DNA of 39,420 bases from Methanosarcinaceae archaeon (GTDB lineage Archaea > Halobacteriota > Methanosarcinia > Methanosarcinales > Methanosarcinaceae). The stretch is from positions 1 to 39,420 of the forward strand of contig JAIOTO010000005.1 in the NCBI GenBank assembly GCA_021106765.1, written 5' to 3'. Of the stretch, positions 23,786-33,754 are shown piece after piece. A program made the translations under genes and the position numbers. Positions within the stretch are counted from its first letter, which is position 1, and the number at the start of each line of letters is the position of its first letter. The notes beneath the pieces are model-generated. The model saw only the letters and a program-made list of their open reading frames with translations, was not told the DNA's origin and ran no database searches.

Positions 23786-25264
23786 TTACTCCCGTCCAAA
23801 GAGCGACCTTACCATTGGGTGCATCTCCATCATCTGCTCAGATGCGATATCCTCATACAGACGATATACAATACTCACCGCAAGCAAAAGACCGGTACCT
23901 CCTGCACCACCAAGTGTACCAAGCATACTTGCAACCAGTGTAAGAGCACCTATGAAAGCACCACCAATTATCGTAACTTTTGGTATATATCTGATCATGA
24001 CCTTTTCGATACTTCCGACATTACGCCTGAAACCGGGTATCTGCATACCTGAATTGAACACTTTCTGAGCAGTGGGTTTTGCCCCCATTCCAGTGGTTTC
24101 AATCCAGAACAAAGCGAATATGATACCACCAACGATAAGGAATGTAGCATCCACCAACACATGTAATCCGATCTGCCAGGTCGCTGGCACAGGAGCACCG
24201 GAACTCGTAAAACTCTCACGTACAAGGGAGGGGATCCAATCATAGGGACTGTTGATGGGATTTATGTAATACATGATACCATTGATCGGGGTGGACCCTT
24301 GATATTCACCAAGTATTGTGATCCCACGCCCTGATAGAAGTACTCCTATCATCTGAAGGTTTGCCTGAAGTGCTCTGACCAAGATCATAGGAAGAACTGA
24401 TGCATAGATAAGCTTTACAGGGAACCTACCTCTTGCGCCCTTAACAGCACTGTGTGACAGTGGTATTTCGATACGCATACTTTCAACATAAACTACCATT
24501 AAGAATATAACCACCGTAGTCACCAGTGCAAGAATACCTCCACTGATAAGCATGAACGAGAGCCCCTCTCCACTGAAGAGGTAGTCTGCACCAACGTTCT
24601 GCACAATATATATCCACTTTGGAAGAACTCCAATTGGGAGACCTGTATCATCCAGTTTCCAATTGATCAGCCCTGTGACGATCTGCTGGGATACACCTGC
24701 TACAATGAAAAGACCAACACCAGAACCAATTCCCCATTTTGAGACGATCTCATCCATGAACAATATCAGAACACCACCGATACATATCTGGATGAATATT
24801 ATAAATGTTACAACACCAGCACTGACACCAAGAGCATCAGCTACACCCATATCTGGAAGAATGTATCCTCCCACGATCTGAGGCAATGCTTCCAGAACGA
24901 TCATGACAAATACCATGAACTTCTGTGCACCCTGGAAAAAGGCCTGATCTGATGGATCAGACATATCGAGCTTTATCACATCCGCTCCAACAAGCAATTG
25001 CAACACAATGGATGCCGTGACTATGGGACCAATACCAAGAAGCATCATTGATCCGGACGCTCCTGCAAAGAATGCTCGATATTGTTCAAACAGATCAATT
25101 GAATCTGCAGATAATCCGAACAGTGGTACATTTGCAAGTATAAAATAAAGCATCAGAATACCAAGTGTCCACATCATCTTATTCTTAAAGTGGACATGTC
25201 CTTCAGGACCTGTCACCGCTGGCAACCTTTTGAAGATTGGTTCCAAACTCTCCTTGAAGCTCAT
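23786..25264 (-). CDS. secY: Preprotein translocase subunit SecY
   Basis: SecY forms the protein-conducting channel in the membrane with SecE and Sbh. The 492-residue protein has ten membrane helices and the archaeal N-terminal stretch FKRLPAVTGPEGHVHFKNKMMWT. A plug region FFAGASGSMMLLGIGPIVTASIV follows, along with the basic cytoplasmic loops that contact the ribosome, including SAVKGARGRFPVKL. The ATG follows AAGGTG by six bases. It is 90 nt from rpl15, separated by a hairpin that overlaps the rpl15 stop codon. Confidence 0.98.
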   Translation of the reverse strand: MSFKESLEPIFKRLPAVTGPEGHVHFKNKMMWTLGILMLYFILANVPLFGLSADSIDLFEQYRAFFAGASGSMMLLGIGPIVTASIVLQLLVGADVIKLDMSDPSDQAFFQGAQKFMVFVMIVLEALPQIVGGYILPDMGVADALGVSAGVVTFIIFIQICIGGVLILFMDEIVSKWGIGSGVGLFIVAGVSQQIVTGLINWKLDDTGLPIGVLPKWIYIVQNVGADYLFSGEGLSFMLISGGILALVTTVVIFLMVVYVESMRIEIPLSHSAVKGARGRFPVKLIYASVLPMILVRALQANLQMIGVLLSGRGITILGEYQGSTPINGIMYYINPINSPYDWIPSLVRESFTSSGAPVPATWQIGLHVLVDATFLIVGGIIFALFWIETTGMGAKPTAQKVFNSGMQIPGFRRNVGSIEKVMIRYIPKVTIIGGAFIGALTLVASMLGTLGGAGGTGLLLAVSIVYRLYEDIASEQMMEMHPMVRSLFGRE

Positions 25265-25321
25265 TAATTACACCTTTCAGGAAATCTAATGAATTTTATC
25301 AAATATTAATGTTGGATAATC

Positions 25322-25360
25322 GAAATAAATATAAGAGTAATGCCATGTCAGGCATCACTC
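25322..25360 (-). terminator. Hairpin at the rpl15 end, partial terminator before secY
   Basis: On the minus strand GAGTGATGCC and GGCATTACTC (25351-25360 and 25335-25344) pair over 10 bp with one G-U around a 6-nt loop. TTATATTTATTTC follows. The rpl15 stop codon (25355-25357) is inside the stem, so translating ribosomes would melt it. It may partly end transcription and lower secY expression relative to the ribosomal genes, or stabilise the 3' end. Confidence 0.5.
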
Positions 25361-25789
25361 ATCGAGCACAACGCAGGATCCACCTGCATTCTCTATCTTC
25401 TCCTGTGCAACACTTGAGAAACCATGTGTTGTAACAACCATATTCTTTGTCACTTTGCCGGTCCCAAGTACCTTATCGATATCCAGCTCTGCAAGATCTA
25501 CATGATAAACATCATTTTCGATCTTTGCAAATCCGTCCTCTACAAGCTGGTCTGCAAGTTCGTCCAGTTCACCGACATTTACAACAGAGATATAGTTACG
25601 TGTTTTCAAAGGACGCGTGAAACCGTGTTTTCCACGAGTATATCCACCCTGAAGAGCACGTGTGAAATGATGTTTGTTCTCTCCGCACCTACCACGACCT
25701 CCACGGTTACCTGCTCCACGGCGGTTCTTGGAAGTTCCTCCTCCACAGGTTCGCGTGCCTCTGAATTTTTTTGTTCTGTTCTTGCCCAT
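25355..25789 (-). CDS. rpl15: Ribosomal protein L15 (uL15)
   Basis: L15 binds 23S rRNA in the large subunit. The 144-residue protein has the basic, Gly-rich N terminus ([20 protein letters not shown]), the family stretch [18 protein letters not shown], and the C-terminal domain [33 protein letters not shown] precedes the ATG. It lies six bases after rpl30. Confidence 0.97.
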   Translation of the reverse strand: MGKNRTKKFRGTRTCGGGTSKNRRGAGNRGGRGRCGENKHHFTRALQGGYTRGKHGFTRPLKTRNYISVVNVGELDELADQLVEDGFAKIENDVYHVDLAELDIDKVLGTGKVTKNMVVTTHGFSSVAQEKIENAGGSCVVLDE

Positions 25790-25795
25790 AATACA

Positions 25796-26257
25796 TCACC
25801 TCATCTTGTTCAACAAAACCTTGATATCTTCACCATGGTTTCCGAGAACACCGCCCACCTGTACGGGCCTTTTTATGCCAGCATGTCCCTTTCGTGGAGG
25901 ATGAAGTCTGAATACAGGTTTGAGTGTAGGAATATCAGCAAGCTTTGCATCACCGTTACAAACAGCTTCTGCAAAGGAACTGATCGAATCAAACTCCGTG
26001 TTCTCAGCAACATATTCATCACTCAAGCGTACGTCGGCCTCAAGTCTGCCACGGTTCGTGAGCATCTGACCAAGTGTCTCAGCATCGATCGTACCATAAG
26101 CCACATAGTCCTTTACTTTCTGGAGCATCCCCTTATTATTGGGAGATTCTTCAAGGACAACACTGTGGTTTATCCTCTGAAGACGGAGCATACGAAGGGT
26201 ATCCTCAATAGATCCCCTTACATTAACACTACCACGTACTCTGATCACTGCGAACAT
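25796..26257 (-). CDS. rpl30: Ribosomal protein L30 (uL30)
   Basis: L30 is a large-subunit protein; the archaeal form is more than twice the bacterial length. The 153-residue protein begins [28 protein letters not shown], the core fold. The archaeal extension, including [21 protein letters not shown], follows. The ATG at 26257 sits six bases after GGAGGT. A TTG at 26263 is too close to that site. The start overlaps the region just behind the rps5 stop. Confidence 0.96.
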   Translation of the reverse strand: MFAVIRVRGSVNVRGSIEDTLRMLRLQRINHSVVLEESPNNKGMLQKVKDYVAYGTIDAETLGQMLTNRGRLEADVRLSDEYVAENTEFDSISSFAEAVCNGDAKLADIPTLKPVFRLHPPRKGHAGIKRPVQVGGVLGNHGEDIKVLLNKMR

Positions 26258-26259
26258 AT

Positions 26260-26895
26260 TCAAACCTCCTTTTCCTTATAGTTCAAGGGAAGTTTTATCG
26301 TATTTGTCTCCATCAGAGCATTGTACGTGGCCTTTGCGAAATTGAGGGTCGTTCTGGTCTGACCTTCTGTCCGAATCCATACATCCTTGACGCCTGCCTT
26401 TTCAAGCACCTTTCGTGCAGTATCTCCGGCTGCCAGTCCAAGCCCGCGTGGTGCAGGCTTTAATTCGACAACGACACTTCCTGCTTTACCATGTACTATA
26501 GATGGCACGGTGTGTGGTAATCCACAGCCACATTCCCATGATCCACATCCGCGTTTTATACGGATGATGTTCAGCTTAGCTACACTGATAGCCTTCCTGA
26601 TAGCAGGACCTACCTGCACATCCTTAGCCTGACCAAGTCCAACGAAACCATCACCATTACCAACGATCACTGTTGCCCTGAACTTTACTCGTCTACCGGA
26701 GTCGGTCATCCTCTGGACCATATTGATGTCGAGGACCTCATCCTCCATTCCCGGTAACAGTATATCTACAATATTTGATTCCCTAATTGGCAAACCTGAC
26801 TCAATGGCCTCATCCATAGAAGTGACCTGCCCTTCTGCGACGAGCATTCCGAGTCTTGTTTTGGGAACCCATTCTTCCTCATATTTGTATGCCAT
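26260..26895 (-). CDS. rps5: Ribosomal protein S5 (uS5)
   Basis: S5 is a small-subunit protein that helps decoding accuracy and mRNA unwinding. The 211-residue protein has the double-stranded RNA-binding domain ([20 protein letters not shown] region) and the C-terminal domain with [29 protein letters not shown]. The N-terminal 40 residues are the archaeal extension. AAGGTGG stands before its ATG, and the gene begins nine bases after rpl18. Confidence 0.97.
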   Translation of the reverse strand: MAYKYEEEWVPKTRLGMLVAEGQVTSMDEAIESGLPIRESNIVDILLPGMEDEVLDINMVQRMTDSGRRVKFRATVIVGNGDGFVGLGQAKDVQVGPAIRKAISVAKLNIIRIKRGCGSWECGCGLPHTVPSIVHGKAGSVVVELKPAPRGLGLAAGDTARKVLEKAGVKDVWIRTEGQTRTTLNFAKATYNALMETNTIKLPLNYKEKEV

Positions 26896-26904
26896 GTAAC
26901 CACC

Positions 26905-27426
26905 TTAACTGAATTCCGAAAGGATCTTTTCCTTAACTGCCTCAAAATTATCCGGCAGATTCGATCCTTCCAAATATTCTGCTACGTGTTCTCCTCTTAT
27001 TCGTTCATCCGATGGGAATATAGATGGATTATGTGGAACATCAAATCCTGAATCCACAACACCTTTTAATGCTGCATAGACACGACATCCAGGCGAAGGA
27101 GCCTGCAATCCCATATCCAGCACACCATTCTTGTATCCTTTGCCAAGAGATTTGTAGCCGAACAACAATCCGGTCAGATATGCAGCTGTCGTGTTACCAG
27201 TAGCTCCTTCATATCCATACCTACGAAGCTCGGAAGACACAGCTGATGAAAAAGTTACATCACCCTGTGCATCAGGGGCAACAAGCTGCAACCTCATCTG
27301 TTTCGCACTCTTTCGTACAACTACACGATCCTCTTTAGACAGTAATAATCTAAGTCGTTGATGGTAATCCGTACGTCCTTCCCTTCGTCTCCTGAATGGG
27401 ACTTTATATCGGGGTCCTGTTGCCAT
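26905..27426 (-). CDS. rpl18: Ribosomal protein L18 (uL18)
   Basis: L18 binds 5S rRNA. The 173-residue protein has the archaeal N terminus [22 protein letters not shown], the core SSEL...[22 protein letters not shown], and the C-terminal [32 protein letters not shown] precedes the ATG. The 63-nt gap before it, the widest up to this point in the cluster, holds a TATA-like sequence. Confidence 0.97.
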   Translation of the reverse strand: MATGPRYKVPFRRRREGRTDYHQRLRLLLSKEDRVVVRKSAKQMRLQLVAPDAQGDVTFSSAVSSELRRYGYEGATGNTTAAYLTGLLFGYKSLGKGYKNGVLDMGLQAPSPGCRVYAALKGVVDSGFDVPHNPSIFPSDERIRGEHVAEYLEGSNLPDNFEAVKEKILSEFS

Positions 27427-27447
27427 ATTAAATCCTCCACATCGACC

Positions 27448-27464
27448 TAATATATAAATAATCT
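27448..27464 (-). promoter_or_regulatory. TATA-like sequence in the rpl19e-rpl18 gap
   Basis: The minus strand reads TTATTTATATATTAGG in the only 63-nt gap of an otherwise tightly packed cluster. It could be an internal promoter for rpl18 onward. Its distance to the rpl18 ATG (about 30 nt) would leave almost no leader, which weakens the idea since a full ribosome binding site is present. Confidence 0.3.
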
Positions 27465-27489
27465 GTTCTCATGATATTATTCCTCAGGT

Positions 27490-27936
27490 TCAATCCTTCT
27501 TTTTCAGGTTCAGATGCGATTCGAGATGTGCAACACTTCGATACTCGCCACCTTTTGCTTTGCGATATACTTTACAATAGGTAGATCTATCAAGTGTACC
27601 ATCTTCACGCAATTCCTTGAGTCTGCGACGAAGGGCACGGATCTTCTTCATCCACTGCTCTTTTTTGGGACTTCGTGCACCTTTCTTACCTTTACGTGAA
27701 CCATGACCTTTGCAGTGACCATATTTGCGCTTTGCATCCCTTGCTCTGGCACGGCCTCTACTAACACCTTTTACAGGGTGTGCCTTGATATGTCCCTCTT
27801 TGATAAGACCACGAAGGTCCTCCCGTGTGATAGCAACTGCAATATCATCAGATGCATCCGGGTCCATCCATACCCTGTTAACACCACAACCAAGTATCTT
27901 GGAAGCGACTCTTTTTTGATTGGACAGGTCGACCAT
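27490..27936 (-). CDS. rpl19e: Ribosomal protein L19e (eL19)
   Basis: L19e exists in archaea and eukaryotes only and forms an intersubunit bridge. The 148-residue protein shows [26 protein letters not shown], the basic tract [29 protein letters not shown], and a basic C-terminal helix. The ATG at 27936 follows GAGGTGA. The GTG at 27945 is inside this site. Confidence 0.97.
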   Translation of the reverse strand: MVDLSNQKRVASKILGCGVNRVWMDPDASDDIAVAITREDLRGLIKEGHIKAHPVKGVSRGRARARDAKRKYGHCKGHGSRKGKKGARSPKKEQWMKKIRALRRRLKELREDGTLDRSTYCKVYRKAKGGEYRSVAHLESHLNLKKKD

Positions 27937-27937
27937 T

Positions 27938-28381
27938 TCATTCACCTCTGGTAGGATTCAATATTTTTATACCCAACTCTACTGCCTTTGCTTCGATCTG
28001 GGTTTTCTTTCTGCTACCAACTCTACCAGATATCCTGATCGCTTCGCGGGACGCATCGACATTCTCGACGGCTTCAAGAGTTTCTACAAGAATGTCTGCA
28101 TAACCACATGGATGCAATCCTTTGACTGCCCTCGGGCTGCAATATCCGGTCTGGGCCAGTGCACCTTTTCCAGCATAGTGCCTACGCTGCTTGCCCTGGA
28201 GACCTCTTGGACGCCTCCAGTTTGAATCAAGACGCTTGAACTTGTGTGAACCTGCTCTCTTGAATGTAGGCTTTTTGCTTTTCTGAACCTTTCTAACATT
28301 GAACAAACGCCTGGTTTCTTCATCCATAGAAAGTTCAGATGAGATGGATTCACCTTTGTTCTCATTCATATTATCTTCCAT
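27938..28381 (-). CDS. rpl32e: Ribosomal protein L32e (eL32)
   Basis: L32e is a large-subunit protein shared by archaea and eukaryotes. The 147-residue protein has an acidic N-terminal extension (about 25 residues) before the core [57 protein letters not shown] region follows. The ATG at 28381 has AAGGTGG upstream; the GTG at 28390 belongs to that site. Confidence 0.96.
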   Translation of the reverse strand: MEDNMNENKGESISSELSMDEETRRLFNVRKVQKSKKPTFKRAGSHKFKRLDSNWRRPRGLQGKQRRHYAGKGALAQTGYCSPRAVKGLHPCGYADILVETLEAVENVDASREAIRISGRVGSRKKTQIEAKAVELGIKILNPTRGE

Positions 28382-28391
28382 TCTGACCACC

Positions 28392-28925
28392 TTACGTTAT
28401 CTTCTCTACGACATATATTCCATCTTGGAACACACGGGGATCAAAGCGTTTGATCTTGGTAACCTGCTCGATGTTCGCAGCGGTCTGACCAACATCTTCC
28501 TTATTGATACCTGAAACAACTACTTCATCCGCACTAGTTTTTACAGTCGTCTCACCAATTATATTCGATACTCTTGATTTCTTCTCACCAAGGAAATTGC
28601 TGATCACCAGCTTTTTTCCCTCAACCTTCAACTGCATTGGAAAGTGAGCATACACAACTTTCATCCGATACTCATACCCATCAATTACTCCTTTGATCAG
28701 ATTGTTGATGTGGGAGACGATCGTTCCGACCATTGCCTTCTGCTTCTTTCGAATAGAAGCTGAATCAACTACCACTTCAGAATCGCCTACAGTGATGCGG
28801 ATCCCAGGATACCATATGAACTTCTTGTTGGTACCCTTCTCTCCTGATGCGACAAACTCCCTCCCAATATAGGAAATCGTCACCCCATCAGGAATGGGAA
28901 TTGTTTTCGTCAGTTCTTTTGCCAT
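28392..28925 (-). CDS. rpl6: Ribosomal protein L6 (uL6)
   Basis: L6 sits near the factor-binding site of the large subunit. The 177-residue protein has two similar halves, typical of L6. The archaeal signature [26 protein letters not shown] and the C-terminal [17 protein letters not shown] are present. GAGGTGAG stands before its ATG, 14 nt after rps8. Confidence 0.97.
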   Translation of the reverse strand: MAKELTKTIPIPDGVTISYIGREFVASGEKGTNKKFIWYPGIRITVGDSEVVVDSASIRKKQKAMVGTIVSHINNLIKGVIDGYEYRMKVVYAHFPMQLKVEGKKLVISNFLGEKKSRVSNIIGETTVKTSADEVVVSGINKEDVGQTAANIEQVTKIKRFDPRVFQDGIYVVEKIT

Positions 28926-28939
28926 ATAATCTCACCTCA

Positions 28940-29332
28940 TCAGTACACAAATGATAATAACTGACCGCCGATGTTCTTCTCACGTGCTTCGTACTGTGAC
29001 ATGACGCCATCTGATGTGGTAAGTATCAATGTACCAAAGTTCTTAGCAGGAAGGAATTGTTTTTCCCATTTCTCAAAATCGCCGGATCCAACCGAAAAGC
29101 GTGGTTTGATAGCTCCACATTTGTTGATCCTGCCAGCCATCCGCACATTATAGATTCCTGCCTTGCCATCATCCACAAATTCGAATTCTTCAACATACCC
29201 AGCATCCTTCATAACATTAAGGACATTGCCTATCAGTTTTGATGCCGGCCTGACCGTACAGGATTGTTTACCTACAGCCTCTGCATTTTTAATTGTAGAT
29301 AATGCATCAGCAAGAGGATCTAATAATACCAT
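28940..29332 (-). CDS. rps8: Ribosomal protein S8 (uS8)
   Basis: S8 binds the central domain of 16S rRNA and is an early assembly protein. The 130-residue protein begins [20 protein letters not shown] and ends [25 protein letters not shown], both family patterns. GTGAGGAG precedes the ATG. It lies 11 nt from rps14. Confidence 0.97.
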   Translation of the reverse strand: MVLLDPLADALSTIKNAEAVGKQSCTVRPASKLIGNVLNVMKDAGYVEEFEFVDDGKAGIYNVRMAGRINKCGAIKPRFSVGSGDFEKWEKQFLPAKNFGTLILTTSDGVMSQYEAREKNIGGQLLSFVY

Positions 29333-29343
29333 AACTCCTCACC

Positions 29344-29496
29344 TCATGTATATTTTTCAAATCCCATGTCATGGGCGATCTCTCTGAAACAATGTCTGCA
29401 AAGGTAGATACCATATTTGCGTACAAGACCCTGCTTTCTACCGCATCGTCTACACTCGTTCGCACCTCTGCCGAAATTCTTCTTGGTCAATACCAT
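29344..29496 (-). CDS. rps14: Ribosomal protein S14, zinc type (uS14)
   Basis: This frame encodes 50 residues beginning [20 protein letters not shown]. Four cysteines C15-x2-C18 and C33-x2-C36 bind zinc, and the protein ends [13 protein letters not shown]. This is the archaeal S14 that contacts the head of the small subunit. GGAGGTAGAG precedes its ATG. It lies one base after rpl5 and 11 nt before rps8, the standard position in this cluster. Confidence 0.97.
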   Translation of the reverse strand: MVLTKKNFGRGANECRRCGRKQGLVRKYGIYLCRHCFREIAHDMGFEKYT

Positions 29497-29497
29497 A

Positions 29498-30013
29498 TTA
29501 CTCTACCTCCACACTATATTGATCTTTAAAGAGGGAGATCGTATCCTCTTTTGTGATTCTGTGTGAGTTGGGGACCTTGCATTTCATCGCCCTTCGTTTG
29601 TTGATCCTGTAACCTGGACGACTTACAACCACATTGATATCCATTCCAAATATACCAATGTTTGGATCATACCGCATACCGGGATAATCTGTATGTTCCT
29701 CAACTCCAAATGTTACATTCCCATATTTATCGAACTGGGAACCATTCAGCTTGTTCTCAACAATATTCAGCGACAGATTGAGGAAATTATCTGCAAGTTT
29801 ACCACGAAGTGTTACCTTACATCCAATTGGCTCGTTCTTTTTGATATTGAACGCTGGAAGGGTTCTCTTAGCGTAGGTCCTTATTACGCCCTGACCAGTA
29901 ATGGCCTCAAGGATACCCTCTGCATCTACCAGGTGCTGGCCACTTTCTCCAACACCCATGTGAACAACCACTTTATTGACCTTTGGGTTTCTCATCGGAT
30001 TACTCAACAACAT
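29498..30013 (-). CDS. rpl5: Ribosomal protein L5 (uL5)
   Basis: L5 binds 5S rRNA and contacts the small subunit. The 171-residue protein has [21 protein letters not shown], typical of archaea, then [30 protein letters not shown] and [23 protein letters not shown]. The start is uncertain. The ATG at 30013 touches a GGGTGGTG site inside rps4e, which is closer than usual; TTG codons just after it would be better spaced. A longer frame to 30040 has no support. Confidence 0.95.
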   Translation of the reverse strand: MLLSNPMRNPKVNKVVVHMGVGESGQHLVDAEGILEAITGQGVIRTYAKRTLPAFNIKKNEPIGCKVTLRGKLADNFLNLSLNIVENKLNGSQFDKYGNVTFGVEEHTDYPGMRYDPNIGIFGMDINVVVSRPGYRINKRRAMKCKVPNSHRITKEDTISLFKDQYSVEVE

Positions 30014-30710
30014 CACCACCCAAATTGATCTCTGGCTCATTCTCGCCGATCACAAATACATAATCTTCGATCGTCTCAAACTCGGTCTCACCTGAAATTG
30101 AGACAGTGTTCTTCTTGGAACTGCGCACCTTGTTGATAGCACTGATAGTACCAATCACTCCGGTATGGCTTCCACCAATGATCATAGCAAGATTACCAAC
30201 CTTGTATTCAATGTGCTTCAATATCTCCCTACCAGGAGTGGACAGGATCAATGAACCCTTTGTCGCATATTCATTTGAACCAACAAGATTAGTACCATCG
30301 TGAAGGTTCAGCTGCACCTCACCTGCTTTGATGATGGTTTTCCCTTCGATACGACACAACTTGTTGCCATCGGTAGCTCCAAGTTCGTACAGTTTTAACC
30401 GACCCATACTGTCTAACAATACGCGGTATGCAATATTGTTAAGTGGAATAGAGATCACATCCATAAAACCTACCGGGAAACGGATGTCTTTTCTCACAAT
30501 TCCATCAACCAATATGTTTCCTTCGTATAGAACTCTCTTTGCTTCTGCACGATTATCTACAATACCCAGCATATCCCGCAACACTACCGTGAGAGGTATA
30601 CTTTGCTGCTTACTATGCGGACCTGGCCTTGTAGTTGTTATCCATTTATTGGATTTCTTTGATATCTGCCAGCTCCTAGGGACAGATATTCTTTTCTGAT
30701 GTTTGCCCAC
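30000..30710 (-). CDS. rps4e: Ribosomal protein S4e (eS4)
   Basis: S4e occurs in archaea and eukaryotes. The 236-residue protein has [22 protein letters not shown] at the start and an S4-type RNA-binding domain ([31 protein letters not shown]). A KOW-type stretch [19 protein letters not shown] lies near the C terminus. The gene overlaps the start of rpl5 by 14 bases and begins four bases after rpl24. Confidence 0.97.
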   Translation of the reverse strand: MGKHQKRISVPRSWQISKKSNKWITTTRPGPHSKQQSIPLTVVLRDMLGIVDNRAEAKRVLYEGNILVDGIVRKDIRFPVGFMDVISIPLNNIAYRVLLDSMGRLKLYELGATDGNKLCRIEGKTIIKAGEVQLNLHDGTNLVGSNEYATKGSLILSTPGREILKHIEYKVGNLAMIIGGSHTGVIGTISAINKVRSSKKNTVSISGETEFETIEDYVFVIGENEPEINLGGDVVE

Positions 30711-30714
30711 TAGA

Positions 30715-31071
30715 TCACCTGCTTCTTGATAATATTAATTTTCTCTTCTTATCCTTCAATTCCAGCGATGTGATTACCACATTTGAAGGATATATTGGTC
30801 TTGGCATCTCTGTACCATCTGATTTGGTAGAGACTATCCCTTCGATAACGAGTGTTCCGTCTTTCAGAGATACTTGTTCAACCTCACCCTTGGTACCGGC
30901 ATGATCACCACGTGCTACTTCCACAGTATCGCCTACTATCACACCAGCACTGCGTCTACCGTACTTTGAACGAAGTTCTTTTGAAAGCGGTGCACGCATG
31001 TACTTCTGTCTGATATGAAGAGGAGCATCATAACGTGCTTTCCTCTGTTTTCTTGGCTGTTTTGACACCAT
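30715..31071 (-). CDS. rpl24: Ribosomal protein L24 (uL24)
   Basis: L24 is an assembly starter of the large subunit. The 118-residue protein has the basic N terminus [24 protein letters not shown] and the KOW motif [24 protein letters not shown]. The ATG at 31071 follows GAGGTG by seven bases; a frame to 31086 has no site. It lies 11 nt after rpl14. Confidence 0.97.
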   Translation of the reverse strand: MVSKQPRKQRKARYDAPLHIRQKYMRAPLSKELRSKYGRRSAGVIVGDTVEVARGDHAGTKGEVEQVSLKDGTLVIEGIVSTKSDGTEMPRPIYPSNVVITSLELKDKKRKLILSRSR

Positions 31072-31082
31072 AACAGAACACC

Positions 31083-31481
31083 TCACACAATAATTGATGC
31101 AGTAGTTCCTACTTTGGGGAACCTTTCTGCCACTTCTCTGGCGATCGGGCCTTTAATATCTGTGCCCTTGGGGACCCCTGCATCGTCCGTGATGATAACA
31201 GCATTATCCTCAAAGGAAACCCTCAAACCATCTGGTCGACGGAACTCCTTTTTCTGACGCACCACTACAGCATATACGATCTGCCGACGCATCTCAGGAG
31301 TACCCTTTTTCACAGATACGACACACATGTCACCAATACCTGCTTTCGGTTGCCTGTTCTTGACACCCCTGTATTTCTTAACAGAGATAATCTCCACAGT
31401 CCGAGCGCCCGTGTTGTCAACACAATCGATCTTTGCACCTGAATTCAATGCACGTGGGATCGTTGAGCGTATACCCCTCAT
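31083..31481 (-). CDS. rpl14: Ribosomal protein L14 (uL14)
   Basis: L14 lies at the subunit interface. The 132-residue protein shows [28 protein letters not shown] and the C-terminal [32 protein letters not shown]. Its ATG overlaps the rps17 stop codon (ATGA), with ACGGAGG upstream inside rps17. Confidence 0.98.
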   Translation of the reverse strand: MRGIRSTIPRALNSGAKIDCVDNTGARTVEIISVKKYRGVKNRQPKAGIGDMCVVSVKKGTPEMRRQIVYAVVVRQKKEFRRPDGLRVSFEDNAVIITDDAGVPKGTDIKGPIAREVAERFPKVGTTASIIV

Positions 31482-31807
31482 TTACGGGCCTCCGTTTTAA
31501 CTACTACATATGATTTGGTCTTGCTTAGCGGACGACACTCGGCGATCTCAACCACATCCCCCACCTTTGCATTGATGCAGGGAGGATTATGTGCATGAAT
31601 CTTCGATTGTCTCTTTTCGTACCGCTGGTATTTGTTTATAAGTTTATCATATTTCTGTTGGATGACCACTGTCTTGTCCATCTTGTTACTTACGACTGTC
31701 CCAAAGAGGATCTGACCTCTAACTGGGAGGGTTCCGTGGAATGGACAATTCTTATCATCACATTCCTCAGATGGTGTAGGAACATCCAATCCGATATCTT
31801 TTGCCAT
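31478..31807 (-). CDS. rps17: Ribosomal protein S17 (uS17)
   Basis: S17 binds 16S rRNA. The 109-residue protein has the archaeal extension [18 protein letters not shown] before the OB-fold core [18 protein letters not shown]. It ends with [22 protein letters not shown]. It lies five bases after rpp29. Confidence 0.97.
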   Translation of the reverse strand: MAKDIGLDVPTPSEECDDKNCPFHGTLPVRGQILFGTVVSNKMDKTVVIQQKYDKLINKYQRYEKRQSKIHAHNPPCINAKVGDVVEIAECRPLSKTKSYVVVKTEARK

Positions 31808-31812
31808 GATTA

Positions 31813-32127
31813 TTACCTCATGCGTGCTTTCTTAATATTCTTAGTTCGATTCGCGGGTTGTGAGAGCAATAGGTTACCATTAACCTGAGTATGTTGGATT
31901 AATTGAATTTTGCCCGAAGTACGGGACGGTATCTGAAACACAAAGGTCGTACCATGTTTTGGCACCGTCTTTTCACACATCTCATCTGTTTCCATAACGA
32001 TCATGTTGCGTGTCTCATTTACCACTTTGCCGCGTATATTGATCAAACATGAATTTGGAGAATCCACCACCTTACAAGCAAGTCCTATCAATTCATGATA
32101 GATCAGGTTTGAAGGTGATAGTTGCAA
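31813..32127 (-). CDS. rnp1: RNase P protein component 1 (Rpp29/Pop4)
   Basis: Rpp29 is a protein subunit of archaeal RNase P, which trims the 5' ends of tRNAs. The 104-residue protein has [40 protein letters not shown], the Sm-like core of this family, and a basic C-terminal tail. The start is a TTG at 32127, preceded by AAGGAGATCTAAC; no ATG is available before the conserved core. It sits between rpl29 and rps17, the usual place in euryarchaea. Confidence 0.93.
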   Translation of the reverse strand: MQLSPSNLIYHELIGLACKVVDSPNSCLINIRGKVVNETRNMIVMETDEMCEKTVPKHGTTFVFQIPSRTSGKIQLIQHTQVNGNLLLSQPANRTKNIKKARMR

Positions 32128-32128
32128 G

Positions 32129-32332
32129 TTAGATCTCCTTTAGTTCATGTTGGATTGTCTTGATCCTCGCGATAGTTCTCCTGAGCTCGCCGGTCCTTCC
32201 GGGATTGTCAGGAGCTCCTCCGGCAGACGCCAGAGCACGTTCGCGGATAAGTTCGCTACTGAATTTCTCGACCTCGTCCATTCGTTCATGCGGATTCATA
32301 TTCCGTATCTCTTTAACATGAAGGATCGCCAT
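32129..32332 (-). CDS. rpl29: Ribosomal protein L29 (uL29)
   Basis: L29 is a two-helix protein at the polypeptide exit of the large subunit. The 67-residue protein has the [25 protein letters not shown] helix and the [15 protein letters not shown] helix. Its start shares one base with the rps3 stop (TAATG). Confidence 0.96.
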   Translation of the reverse strand: MAILHVKEIRNMNPHERMDEVEKFSSELIRERALASAGGAPDNPGRTGELRRTIARIKTIQHELKEI

Positions 32333-33288
32333 TAGTTTTCACTCCTGTGAACACGAGCCATTGGATGCCAGTAATCATGACCTTTATGTTTGTGTTGCCA
32401 TACACTATCGACCTCTCTACGCTCCTCTTCAGGAAGTGTTTCCGTACCTGCCTCTTCTGTCACACCAGCGTCCTCAGTGGCCTTTTCAGTCACCTCAGAC
32501 ACCATCTCGACATCTGATGACTTTGTTTCCACGGGTTCTTCGACCTTTTCAGTCACTTTTTCAGCAACCTCTGTGGACTCAACATCCTCAGCCTCTGAGA
32601 CATCACCAGCTGCTTCAGTCTCGACGAGTTCTTCAACACCGGTACTCTTCTTCTCCTCTGCAGGAGCTTCAGCAACCTCTTCGGTCACCTGAACAACATC
32701 CTTCAACGTGTATGAATCAGGAAGTACTGCATCTGGGTGAATAATACGTACCTTGCATCCGATGGTTCCGAGTTTTTTAACTGCAACCGCAAAACCTTCG
32801 TCAACAATATCATCAACAGGTTTGCCTGCATGTTTGATATATCCATTAACGATCTTCTCGACCCTGGATCTCGATCCTGTCACTTTTCCTGACATGATTA
32901 TTTCGCATCCAAGAGCACCAGAACCCAAGATGGAACGCATAACGTTGTGTCCGGCCTTTCGGAAATACCAGCCACGTTCGATCGATGATGCGAGGCGGGA
33001 AGCCATCATTTGTGCATTGAGTTCAGGTCTCCTGACCTCCTGTGCATCGATCTGCGGATTATCCAGATTATATAGCCGATCGATGTCACGAGTAAGTTTC
33101 CGAATTACCTTACCTGCTTTTCCGATAACCATACCGGGTTTTTCCGAATATACAGTGATCTGGGTGCCCATAGGAGTACGATTAATATCCATACCCCCAT
33201 AACCAGCCCTGCTCAACTGCTTTGCAAAATATTCGTCCATGGATGCTTTAACATAACCATCCTGTACGAACTTCTTCTCTATAGCCAT
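32332..33288 (-). CDS. rps3: Ribosomal protein S3 (uS3) with long acidic C-terminal insert
   Basis: S3 lines the mRNA entry channel. The core (1-200) has the KH domain with [15 protein letters not shown] (51-64) and the S3 C-terminal domain with [20 protein letters not shown] (122-141). Residues 201-290 form a low-complexity insert of Glu, Val, Ala, Thr and Ser with few basic residues. The chain ends with the conserved-looking [18 protein letters not shown]. At 318 residues it is longer than most archaeal S3 proteins. GAGGTGCGG precedes the ATG. Confidence 0.97.
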   Translation of the reverse strand: MAIEKKFVQDGYVKASMDEYFAKQLSRAGYGGMDINRTPMGTQITVYSEKPGMVIGKAGKVIRKLTRDIDRLYNLDNPQIDAQEVRRPELNAQMMASRLASSIERGWYFRKAGHNVMRSILGSGALGCEIIMSGKVTGSRSRVEKIVNGYIKHAGKPVDDIVDEGFAVAVKKLGTIGCKVRIIHPDAVLPDSYTLKDVVQVTEEVAEAPAEEKKSTGVEELVETEAAGDVSEAEDVESTEVAEKVTEKVEEPVETKSSDVEMVSEVTEKATEDAGVTEEAGTETLPEEERREVDSVWQHKHKGHDYWHPMARVHRSEN

Positions 33289-33744
33289 TTACCGCACCTC
33301 GCTCAAGATAATCTCTACATTCACGGTCTCCGTATTCTTCGGAGTAGCACGTCCGCGAGCCCTCGGCCTCATACCATGGATCACACGACCACGCTTTGCA
33401 GCGATATGTGTAATAGACATACGACCAGAGTCCAGTCCTTTGTACTCCGCATTATTCTCAGCGTTTTCCAACAATTTCAGGAACTCTTTTGCCGCATTCA
33501 CAGGATATCGACCTGCAGCCATTGGACCTTTCTTGTGACCAAGACTGTCATTGTGTTTCTTGAATGGAACAGCACGTTTGAGCGATATCACATCCAGAAG
33601 ATAATTCCTCGCAACTGTGCTGCGCATGCCTTTGATCGCTTTGCAAAGTTCACGTGATTTCTTAGGAGATATATGGAGTTCTGAACCCATTGTCTTTGAA
33701 CTTGTTTCCGGGTCAGCCTCTACAGTATATTTGATCCTTGCCAT
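33289..33744 (-). CDS. rpl22: Ribosomal protein L22 (uL22)
   Basis: L22 lines the exit tunnel. The 151-residue protein has [36 protein letters not shown] and the tunnel loop [24 protein letters not shown]. The ATG at 33744 follows GGTGATAAAG; the GTG at 33753 is part of that site. Confidence 0.97.
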   Translation of the reverse strand: MARIKYTVEADPETSSKTMGSELHISPKKSRELCKAIKGMRSTVARNYLLDVISLKRAVPFKKHNDSLGHKKGPMAAGRYPVNAAKEFLKLLENAENNAEYKGLDSGRMSITHIAAKRGRVIHGMRPRARGRATPKNTETVNVEIILSEVR

Positions 33745-33754
33745 CTTTATCACC

